Assembly (NCBI RefSeq): GCF_025024155.1
Contig: NW_026251836.1
Coordinates: 1 to 64,000 of the forward strand
Direction: 5' to 3'
From: Gamsiella multidivaricata
Lineage: Eukaryota; Mortierellomycota; Mortierellomycetes; Mortierellales; Mortierellaceae
Length of the DNA: 64,000 bases
The position numbers and the translations under genes are program-made. Below the pieces are notes generated by a model that saw only the letters and a list, made by a program, of their open reading frames with translations, was not told the origin of the DNA and ran no database searches. Shown here one piece after another: positions 11,123 through 20,944 of this stretch (the stretch's first letter is position 1; the number at the start of each line of letters is the position of its first letter).

Positions 11123-14100
11123 ATGCGCCCAAACGAGAGGGACGAGGTAATACAGCAATGCCACAGCCACACCTTGCAAATATCACATCCACACACACTC
11201 AACTAACACTGTTATGCTCGTTCCCGCCTGTCCCCTCATCCTCATCAGTCGACAGTGGTCGACCTGGCCTCTCTAAACTCTCAGGGACAGCAGATACCTC
11301 GTCAGCAACAACCTCGTCAACAGCGCACCCAGGGGCCTACCGCCCCTACGGATCCCTCTCTCTCCAATCCTGACCTTGTCTTTGACCACCTCGCCTCCCT
11401 TGACTCTTCCAGCCTGGATCCACCCCCTGCAGCTGCAGGTTCAGGCGCTAGCAACAACAATAATAACAAAAATGCTAGAAACTCTAGGGGCCAGAATCAC
11501 CAATCAAGGGCACCCAAAAACGATGAGCACAAGGATTGTCCTCGCCATACAGAGGGCCATCCGCCCAACAGATTAACGACACGCGAGCTGGGGGGAAAGA
11601 GGGTGGTCTCGTTGTTCTATGGGTCGGATGTCGTTCTGTTCGATACCATCATGACCTACCGACTCGGCAACCCCGACAAGCGTGTCGAGGATGCGATTGA
11701 TGCCTTCAGTACGTTTCCTACCGAAAAATGCATACTAGTGTTCCTGAACGGGAGAGAAACCTGACAAATCTCAAGGGTGAAACTAACACCTGTTATTCTT
11801 ACGTTTTTTTCCCTCTATTCGCACGGTTCTTCTGGTTTGTCCGCTGGTTAAACAGGTGAACATCAGGGCGCTGATGCGTTAGCCAACATCGTTTACGAGA
11901 CCCAGGCCTTTGACATGATCTTCAAATACCCAATCCCTGAACACCTCCGCAAGGTGTCAGACGTGCCTCCCGCCGTCGGTCTTGGACCAAGTCTTTCGGA
12001 CATTGAGATTGATTCTACGAGCAGCGATGCAGTGGCCCGCAAGGAAGAGAGGCTGGAGAAGCAGCGCCAGCTTCTCAACCAACAGGAAAAGGAACGACTT
12101 GCGGCATTGGAACGGGAGAAAGACGTAGAGGCTGCACCAATGGACTCAAAGATCGCAAAGGCTGAGGAACTGGAGCGCCTTCAAATTCGGTTCAAGAAGG
12201 CAATGCTGCGGGAGAGTCTGGTCATTGAGGAGGAGCCCAATATCGATGGCGACGAGATGTATATGAAGGTGTACGCGCCCTTCTGGAGATTGTGTATTGA
12301 GGCCCAAAGGTTGCGATACAAGGTCGAGCTCACGGTATGCCCTTGATAATTCTTATATAACCTGTCCGAGAGTGCAGTGTTTATTTTTGAATCAGGAGAA
12401 GAATGCTCGGAATTTCTATGGCCCTCTATGAGAGATTATTCACCAACTAATTTTACTGCGTGCTCTTCCCTCCCTCCAAATTTCCATAGCATATCCCAAC
12501 GGAGAAGGAAAAGGCTGCTTCTGATGCTGCCGTGTCCAACGCTGAGGGTCGGGGAGCCTGGGCCCGTCGTTTCTGGCAACTGATTCAGCGATTCGACCAT
12601 GTATCGTTGCCACTTCGCGCCGAGTCGCTACTGTTCAAGGCGAGCAAGCTGAGACAGTACGCTTTGGCAGAGAAGAGCCGTAAGTGGAGTGATATTGTCC
12701 GTCATGGCGGAGGAATCCAGCCCGATGGATCGGGTGTGGGGTCCAATATGGGCACTGACGGCAAGGACGGATTCTTCGGTACTGCCCGACGCGGCAATTT
12801 GGTAAGTCTTTTCAAAGCCCCCTGGGGATCCAATACGCATCCAAAGTTGGGCTGTAGCAATGCATATGACGTTGAATGTCGTACACACTCTTCAAGGGAG
12901 GGGGGGGGGGGGGGTTTCTTCGTCTAATCGTGTTCTTTCATCTACATCTAGACGGAGAGCATTGTTATCCGCAGTAAGATTAGGACCAAGCGAGGCGATC
13001 GCTATGCCCTCAGAACTGTAGTGGATAAGAAGGCTATCACGGACATGTTCACTCTCCATGACGGCTCCTACAAGTCCAAGGTCAAACCGATTCCCAACAG
13101 ACGCACACTTCTCTTCAATGAATGGATCAGGATACGTCGCCCACAACCGCTGGAGGAGATCCGATTCTACTATGGCGAAAAGATTGCGCTTTATTTTGCC
13201 TGGATCGACTTTTACACTAAATGGCTAGTCTCTGCTGCAATTGTCGGATTCGTGTTCTTGATCTTCGGATTGATCAACTACTTTTATTTGAAGGGGGATG
13301 CCTTTTTGCCCAACAACGAAGTGGGTGCACAGTTGGTGGACATTTTCGACAATGCGCTCACACTGCCCTTTACGCTGTTCATGGCGGTCTGGTCGTCGCT
13401 GTTTGTTGAGTACTGGAAGCGAAAGAGCAATGTGCTCGCGTACCAGTGGAACACCCTGGACTTTGAAAGACATGAGAGAGCACGGCCGGAGTTCAAGCCG
13501 ACAGGAACGAGGATTTCGCCTGTGACAGGGAAGATGGAGCTGTATTATCCGCGGTACAAGCAGCTCATTTCGATTATAATCAGCATCTTAGTCGTCTTGA
13601 TCTCTGTAAGTCCAAGTGCATTTGCGACCAGGAATTAAAACAAAAAGACGAGGTCGAAGCAGTGCGGTATCTAACAACGCTTATTTCTCACATACCATCA
13701 ACCCAGATTGCTATTGTCATCGTATCTGTGGGATCGCTGATCCTCCTCAACGTTTGGCTAAAGAACGGACATGGTCACCTTAATTCATATGTTGTCACTG
13801 TCATTACCGCTATCTTGAACTTGGTCGTTATCATGATCCTTGGCACGGTAAGCGACCATGAGACATGCTGTTGTATTCGAGCATCTTTGGATCTTCGTGT
13901 AAACCGAAGATTGATTTTTAACGGCTTGTATTTTATGTTGCGCTGCTGTAGGTCTATTCAAGGATTGCAAAGATACTTACGGACAATGAGAACCACCGAC
14001 GATTGACCCAATACGAAGGTAGGCATGAGAAAGAGGATTCTTATCGGGCACCCCACCCTTCTCAGTATTCTCCGACATCTTGTGGTCCGCCTGAAACTTA

Positions 14101-15480
14101 ACCGCAACGTCTCTGGATCTCATGTTTTCTCATTTATGCTAGATGCGCTGATCGTCAAGCGCTTCCTATTTGATTTCGTCAACTTTTACTCTGCTCTGGT
14201 CTACATTGCCTATTTCAAAGACAACATTGGCAGTACTCTGATCAACAAAGAGGAGTTTCATGATCGATGTCCAAATGACTCCTGCATGGGTGAGCTGACT
14301 ATTCAACTGGCGATTGTCTTTGTTGGTAAGCAATTCCTGAACCAATTCCAGGAACTAGCTGTCCCACAGGCCAAGAAGTGGTGGAACCTCAAGAATGAAC
14401 TGGCGGAAAAGACAGTGCTCAAGGGCAAGTACAAGGACAAGAAGAACATGGTGAAACCGCCTCAGTGGGCCAAGGACGACACGTTACCCAACTACGACCC
14501 CAGCATGTTTGAGGAATATCGCGAGCTGGTGATTCAGTTTGGGTTCTGTACACTTTTTGTTACCGCCTTTCCGATCGCGCCCATCTTTGCGCTGCTGAAC
14601 AACGTGCTGGAGAGACGTGTGGATGCGTACAAGCTGTTGACGCAGCATCGTCGGCCCATTGCACAACATACTCAGGATATCGGAAGCTGGAGCATCATTC
14701 TTATGCTGCTGACGCACGTCTCGGTGCTGACGAATGCCCTCCTGATTGCGTTCCGGTCGAAATGGATGGAGAACAATGTTTTCATGAAGTTGCCATGGGT
14801 CGCGCAGTCCGGAGACAACATGTACGCGCTTTTGGCCGTCCGTCTGCTGTTTATTTTCATTTTTGAGGTAATGATTACGGATGGAAAATAAGAATGCGCG
14901 AAAAATATATGTATCTCAAAATTAACCTTTTCTCTACGTTTTTCATCATTAGCACCTGGTGTTCATTTTCAAAGTGGGAATCGCCAACTTGGTCCGCGAC
15001 CAGCCACGCACGGTCAAACTGGCAATTGAACGCGAGAACTACTACGCGAGGCTTGCGCTGGATGATGAGGAGCCTGCAATGGATGAGGTGCTCGAAGATC
15101 ATGACACGGACACGGACGAGTCGGAAGACGAGGACATTTACGATCTCCATAAGAAACTACTGGATGACAACTATACCAACTACGAGGAGAAGGATGGTAT
15201 TCCTGGCGGCGGCTCGACTTCGCCTTCGGGCGATGGCAACGACCGTCTGGGGGATCCTGCAGCCGATGACGAGGAAGACGAGGAGGAGTTGGAGGCGCTG
15301 ATCAAGGCAGGCGGATGTGGATGTGCGGCGCATGGCGACGGCAATGTAGGAACCGCTAAGAGTGGATTTGAGGGCACATGGATGAGTCGATTCAAACCCG
15401 ATGCGCAGGCGGCGCTTAGACGGCGACAGCAGAGACGCAAGAGGAAGCAGAACGCGAAGAAAGCGGTGGACGAGATCTAG
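11123..15480 (+). CDS. Anoctamin / TMEM16 family membrane protein
   Basis: Nine exons: 11123-11146, 11249-11708, 11856-12334, 12490-12801, 12952-13605, 13707-13847, 13952-14018, 14143-14867 and 14953-15480. All phases agree and give 1129 aa. The first exon codes for only eight residues; its intron has a CTAAC branch site. The N-terminal 350 residues are cytosolic and Gln/Asn-rich, with a charged coiled coil. The membrane part starts at RRPQPLEEIRFYYGEKIALYFAW, the anoctamin signature before the first helix. Later hydrophobic spans include SAAIVGFVFLIFGLI, QLISIIISILVVLIS, IAIVIVSVGSLILLNV and ALLAVRLLFIFIFE, with the family motif DALIVKRFLFDFVNFYS. The tail is acidic, then basic. Fungal members act as lipid scramblases or, like yeast Ist2, as ER-plasma membrane tethers. 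I cannot tell which applies here. Confidence 0.92.
12899..12914. repeat. Poly-G tract inside an anoctamin intron
   Basis: A run of about 15 G residues lies in intron 4, about 40 bp upstream of the acceptor. It could form a G-quadruplex in the pre-mRNA; this is inference. Confidence 0.8.
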
Positions 15481-15726
15481 TGCATCCGAATGCCGACCCC
15501 ATTTCTGATTAATAATAAACAGCTACAGAACAATAGACAACTTACGAAACCAATTTGATAGAATGCTTGTGCTCTTCAACAGGCACGGTCGAGGTATAAT
15601 CTGGGACTGAGTGAATGAGCGACAGGTAGCATAATTACATCTGAGGGTTGTTGATGAGCAAGGTTCACCAACTAGAGTAAAGTTCATGCGCAAACGTATT
15701 TTTACATGAGAATTCGAAAAGTGAAG

Positions 15727-15777
15727 TTGGAGATGGATCCTCAACCACAGCTTGTGAAGATGAGGATCCATCTCCAA
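15727..15777. other. Perfect 17-bp hairpin downstream of the anoctamin gene
   Basis: TTGGAGATGGATCCTCA at 15727-15743 is perfectly complementary to TGAGGATCCATCTCCAA at 15761-15777, around a 17-nt loop. It lies 247 bp after the anoctamin stop codon. It could be a small-RNA precursor, a 3'-end structure or the remains of an inverted insertion. Confidence 0.75.
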
Positions 15778-17430
15778 TTTCAATAAAGCCTTCTCATTCG
15801 CTTGTAACCCATCAACTCCTCTTTACCCATCGTTCCCCAACCATGAGCTTCACACAGGTTTCCTTCTCGTCTTTGACCATGCACCAACACCAACAAGTGC
15901 TCCTCCTTCAACATCCGCTGCTGTCGTAGCTCATGTTGTTGTTGCAGTTGCTCTTGATGGGTTTGGACAAGCGGATGGTGTCAAACAGTAGTCCCAAAAT
16001 GGCTGCCATATCCATGAGAACTTCTGTCTGGAGAAATGGCGAAGTCACAGCTGCAGTGCCCTCTGGTCTCTGGGAGGATGACACGAGCACAAGAAGTTGA
16101 CTGAACGTAGACGAAAAGTACAGCCACATATATAGCTACATATACAGTCGCGTGTCGCACAAAGCTACAATATCTTTGTGCACATAAGGGACTCAGCGTA
16201 GCATGTGACTGAATAGGTGATTGTATTTTTCGTCTTTAGAATAGTCCTTTCAGAGGTTTAATTCCAATTAGAGTTATCGGCCCAATTTTACAGATGAAAT
16301 GGGCCGATAAACCAGTTTCGACTGTATGTGTGCATGAACGTTAGGGTTTTTGGGGTTTTATTTAGGGTTTTATTTAGGGTTTTTTGCAGTGATGACAAGC
16401 GGTGTTCAGATCAATAAACATTCTCTTAACCATAATTGACCAATTGTGTTGTGACAAACCCACCAACGAGCACATCTCAGCAATCAAGAAAATAGTTTCA
16501 ATCTCGCAGCCATATTAGACTTTTCTATGCATGCAAGCATACATTCATCGCCTTAAAGCCATGATTGCTCAAAAAGGTAATCCTCTCTGCCCAGTGACTA
16601 ACCAAACCTATTTAATGGACCATCAATTCCTGCTAAGCTCAGCATGCTCAGTTTTCAACGAGGCGATTGTTGGGGGGCAAGACTATACTAGTTTTCGCGC
16701 CATTAGACATAGACATTGGTGGGTCTAGAACTACATCCCCTGAGAGCATGGGATTTATCCTTTACTTTTCTTGCGGACATTATGTTAAAAGGCGGCTAAT
16801 TTTTATTTCTAGTTTTTATTAGTATAAGTGCTTCGCTGTAGGTGTAAGGATTAAGTCAGTGAATCTCGCTTCCAAGGACATATCAATAGTACCATCTGCA
16901 AGGATATAAACAGTCAATGTTCGATCGAAATATGAACTACGAAAGAGAGAATAGGTTTGTGCTCCTGATATACCTACAAGGGTCACAAAAAAAATCGTGA
17001 CATGGCTGCTTTATCAACGCGCGATGCCTCTAGACTGTAGTTTTTCTATTTCTATTAAAAAAATGAAAATTCGGCAATGAACCTCGGGTTGCTCTGTGTC
17101 GCCTTAATTTTAAGTTTAGAGTCCTCCAAGATCCAAACGGAAAAAAAGATCCCCATCCAATTCTAAATCTGGAACAAAAGGAACGAATAGGATGTCCGAT
17201 CTTGACATAGAGCTTCATTACAAAAATGTATAAATGAACAAAGGTATTTTTCAAGTTTTTCCTTCAACGTCTCCGTTCTACTCTTCCTCTATACTCATAT
17301 ACACAAAGGTAATGCTAACATCCTTGGTTGTACCTTACAATTGTTATTAAAATATGCACTCTTTCCAACTCTGAATTCTAATTCTTCAATCAAAAAAATA
17401 TCTTGTCTTTTTCATAGTAAATATATCATA
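15778..17430. other. AT-rich intergenic region with a small hairpin and TTAGGG-like repeats
   Basis: No gene is supported. The stretch includes a short palindrome at 16274-16310 (TTATCGGCCCA / TGGGCCGATAA). Three TTAGGGTTTT-like units lie at about 16341-16386. A TATA-like TATAAATG at about 17228 is probably part of the promoter of the next gene. Short ORFs such as 15908-16129 (minus) have no recognisable content. Confidence 0.45.
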
Positions 17431-17784
17431 ATGCTTGTCAAGGCTCTTGCTCTCGCTCTTACCGTCGTGGCCCTCGTGTCGGCACAAAGTATCCCACGTA
17501 CACCAACGGCCGCAGGAGGATGTGCAACTGATTTCGAGGAAATGGCATGCAAAGGAAATGTTGATCTCTGCTGCCCTATTATTAAGAAGGGGTGCCAGGA
17601 GTACCGCAAGCAATGCACCTTGAAAGGAACAAAGTCCTCTTTGATTCGAAACAAGTGCAGCCCCCCAAAGCCAGCAGGCTGTCCTGCCAACACCTTCGGA
17701 TGCCCAGCTGACTATGGTGGAAACTGCTGTCCTAATGGCTCATTCTGTGGTACTATTGGAGCCGACTTTGTTTGCTTCTCTTAA
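17431..17784 (+). CDS. Small secreted cysteine-rich protein
   Basis: This single-exon ORF encodes 117 aa. A clear signal peptide, MLVKALALALTVVALVSA, should be cleaved before QS at about residue 19. The mature chain of about 98 residues carries 13 cysteines, including two CC pairs. Its spacing CP..YGGNCCPNGSFCG resembles granulin-like or chitin-binding-like knots found in small secreted proteins. The ATG at 17431 is chosen because the signal peptide starts exactly there; the upstream frame is AT-rich leader. Its size and cysteine content suit an effector-like, cell-wall or antimicrobial secreted protein, but no specific function can be assigned. It stands alone in an AT-rich region. Confidence 0.75.
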   Translation: MLVKALALALTVVALVSAQSIPRTPTAAGGCATDFEEMACKGNVDLCCPIIKKGCQEYRKQCTLKGTKSSLIRNKCSPPKPAGCPANTFGCPADYGGNCCPNGSFCGTIGADFVCFS

Positions 17785-18481
17785 ATCACAAATTATCAAC
17801 ACCTACACCCTTCTTCCCCCACTTTCATATTCTAGTAAGGGTATGTAGTCTACATTAAACATAACCCAATAATATTAATTACTCCTATTCAAGGCAACTA
17901 AGACGAATGCTTTGCGATAAATTAAGGTTTATACGTACTTAGTAAATACAAGTAAGCACGAGACAAGAGTGGGATCTTTAATAGCACCGTCCGGTCCCCT
18001 TAAAATAGGTCGTCGGATGGTCTTTTCTATGTAATGTGATCCTAGTGAAGTATCTGTCCAATATAGCACAGCTCCCCTCCCATGGGAGGCGTAAGCCAGG
18101 TCTTCTAGCTCATATTGGGCCGATTGATTACGGTGAGGGAAAAAAGTGAAAACCTCAAGATAAATAAAATAAAATTATAAAATTCAGAAAACCTCTACAT
18201 GACAATTGTAATAATCACAACAGTACAAGGCAAAAAGCAAAAGGCCTTGCGAGGGAAAGCCCGAAGAAAACCTCTGTCGCGATTCAAGGGGAAAGTACAT
18301 AAAAAACCCCTTCTCATACTTCTCTATTTTCTGCTCGCTAATATGCTTCGTGGCCTGCCGCGTCCTCGTTTGCGGGGTAGCTCTCGATTAATTGCGCTTA
18401 TATTGGGCGACCGCGTTTAGGTTTCGGGGTGGTTACACTATCAGCAGAATTGTTTATATTATTTTTACGTGCTTCTGGACG
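17785..18481. other. 3' flank of the gypsy element with AT-hook-like peptides
   Basis: Read on the minus strand after the pol stop codon, two short open stretches encode KPKRGRPI and RKRGRGRPRS (about 18340-18425). These are AT-hook-like peptides, in frames other than the pol ORF. They may be leftover C-terminal coding sequence. A 3' LTR is expected here, but I could not define TG..CA boundaries or find a second LTR. Confidence 0.35.
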
Positions 18482-20188
18482 CTATGTCACTAGTGGCTCC
18501 TGCTGATTCTGCTTCGCCTTGTGGCTCTTCAAAGTTTGACGAGGCTGCGGTCGAGAAGGTGGTCCAGGAAGATCGCGACTCTTCCAGTAGTCTGTGATAC
18601 ACTTTCTCTCAACAAAGTTCTCTTCTGGTCCCCAGATCCTCTCTGTATACTCTTTCCAGCTTACGAAGTATTCCACTCCCCCCTCAGAATCATTCCGATG
18701 TTCGAGAATTTCTTCTACTTCGTAAGTGGTGTCGTCGTAGTCGTCGAGTACGAGTTTGAGTTGGGATGGGGCATACTGGCGTTGAAGCAAATCGCCAGTG
18801 CCGTCCTTCAAAACGTACGCACCGCCTGTGGTTCTACGAACAACAACGTAAGGACCTTCATACTTGGGCGTCAATTTATCACCCAAGATAGGATCGAGAG
18901 TCATGACCTTGGCTCCATCCGGAAACTCATTGTGCAGTACCGTTCTGTTGAATCGCTCAATCATTCTCTTCTGAGTGGCACGCGACTTGGCGCTCACAGC
19001 TGGGAAGACAACTTCAGTCACGTATTGAAGTCGCTCCAAGAGTTCACTATGGGATAATCGTTCATCCTTGTCGTTTGAAAAATTATGGAAGCCGTTGAAA
19101 CGTCTGGCAAAGAATAACGAAAAAGGGGACGAGTTGTGCAATGCAACAATTCTTGTATTCATGGCTAATTGAGCCATGGTGACATGTCGGTCCCAATTGC
19201 GTTTCTTCGCTCTGATTTCTTTACGGATAATGTTTACAGCTGTCTTAACATGGTTCTCGGCTACGCCGCTGGCTCGAGGGCGATATGGAGTGATCAACCG
19301 ATGTTGTACACCCATCTCTGTGGTCATCGCTCTCATAACCTCATTAACGAACTCTTTTCCATTGTCCGACTGCAAAATGCGGGGAAAATCAATGATGGTA
19401 AATATCTTAAATAATTTGCGCGCTACGGTTGCTGCTGTCTTATTTTTCATGGGCATGAGAAAGACGAATCGAGTGCAGACATCTACTAAAATGAGCAACA
19501 TGGTGTTCCCTTTGGCACTTCCTAGGAGAGGTCCGGCAAGATCTATTGCCATGTGCTCTCCGGGTAGTTGGGCATGGATTTCAGACAGAGGATGATATCC
19601 CTTGCGTCCTATATTTACGCATTGACATTCTGTACAGCGCTGAACAAATTCTAAGCAGTCTTTAGTCATCAAGGGCCAAGTTTTGTTCAGAGAGTGAATA
19701 TGATTGACCATGGCATTCGTGCCAAAATGGCCTAGCGCGTGGGTGTCGGCTAGCAATGTTTTACGTTTGTCTTCTGGCACCGTCTCTCTGGGAGTTTGCT
19801 TATCCTGGATAAGATGCATGTAGCTATAAATCTTCGTAGGTCCATTAATAGGTACTCTACTCGTCCAAAGCTCCTGTGGGAGCTGACGTGACAATGCGTC
19901 GGGTAGTACATTAAGCACTCCTGGTCGGTAGATGACTTTAAATGTGTAATCCAGGATAGTCTCTTGCCATCCAGTGAGCATAGAGTTCATCTCCTTTTGA
20001 GAATGAATGAACGTCAGTGCGCGGTGGTCCGTGTACAACGTAAAATGCCTACCCCACAAATAATAATGAAATTTCTTCAGAGCAAATACTATTCCTAGTA
20101 GCTCCTTCTGCGTTGCGGAGTGTTCCGTCCAGACCCCAAATTGGGACTGTACTGGGAGTGAACCTTCATATTTAGGCCACTTCCATTT
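18482..20188 (-). mobile_element. Ty3/gypsy chromovirus pol fragment (RNase H, integrase, chromodomain)
   Basis: One open frame of 568 codons runs from 20188 to the stop at 18482. In order it has the RNase H C-terminal half (TEHSATQKELLGIVFALKKF, LYTDHRALTFI), the H2C2 integrase zinc finger (HALGHFGTNAMVNHIH..CTEC), and the integrase core. The core carries a DDE set: IDLAGP, LQSDNGKEF and GVAENHVK. It ends with a chromodomain (YEVEEILEHR, EYFVSWKEYTERIWGPEEN). This order defines chromoviruses, in which the chromodomain guides insertion to marked chromatin. Upstream of 20189 the frame meets a stop, and reverse transcriptase, protease and gag are missing. The copy is therefore 5'-truncated, although what remains has no stop or frameshift. 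Confidence 0.93.
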
Positions 20189-20192
20189 TTAT

Positions 20193-20489
20193 TCATGAGA
20201 CTATTAAGCTATCTAATACTCCAAGCCCCAGATCGGGGCTATAAAAACCCCTACCGGGAGCATAATAAACAAACACGCTCTTTTGTCTCCTTGACTCATT
20301 CTCAGGCAAATAAAACATCACAGGTACATCATCGCCGTGAGATGGAGAGACGATGAGTGAGGGCGCGAAAAGAACCTCGCTATCGTCGCGCAAGGGAGAG
20401 GCAATCGAAAAGGCTTCTGGAGAGGAAACGATGTTGTCGGAGGTCGACCCTTCTTTGACTTCATTTTCCTGTTGGCCGCTTGTCATATT
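20193..20489 (-). CDS. Hypothetical short protein, uncertain
   Basis: A minus-strand ORF can start at MTSGQQENEVKEGS (about 20487) and gives about 98 aa, ending GVLDSLIVS just beside the truncated gypsy frame. It is Ser/Asp/Glu-rich and contains FVYYAPGRGFYSPD. I do not recognise it. It may be part of whatever sequence the gypsy fragment joins, or noise. Confidence 0.25.
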   Translation of the reverse strand, partial: NMTSGQQENEVKEGSTSDNIVSSPEAFSIASPLRDDSEVLFAPSLIVSPSHGDDVPVMFYLPENESRRQKSVFVYYAPGRGFYSPDLGLGVLDSLIVS

Positions 20490-20940
20490 GCGATGCGCTA
20501 AGAATATAATTAAACGGATAGATGTTCTATTTATTGGTTTGTGAGGGTTCTTCGGAAAGTTGTATGACTTTCGAAGCTGACATGATGACTCCCATGGCCA
20601 TTCTGAATGGCATTGCATGTGAGTGCTCTGGCTCTGTTCCTAGTGTACGTGAAAAATCCCTCACGTAGAGAACAATGCCGAATGAATTGAAATTTTTATT
20701 GTAAAATTATTTGTGCTGGGACTTTTTGACGCGGACTCCATTGTAGTATCTTCCTCAACTACGATTAAAGCTCTAATTCAAGAATCTTATCTTACCCAAG
20801 GCAACTGTTCCTGTCCTCGCCCCCAAAGGCTGCAAAAGAAACAGTTAAACGAGTAGGGGTATCTTGACCATGTACAAATTAAAGTTTATGGCCGATATTA
20901 CTGACAGTTAAGACATATCACAAACAACGCAGGGATTCGC
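20490..20940. other. Intergenic between gypsy fragment and repeat copy 1
   Basis: I see nothing supportable in this AT-rich stretch. Confidence 0.35.
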
Positions 20941-20944
20941 GTCC

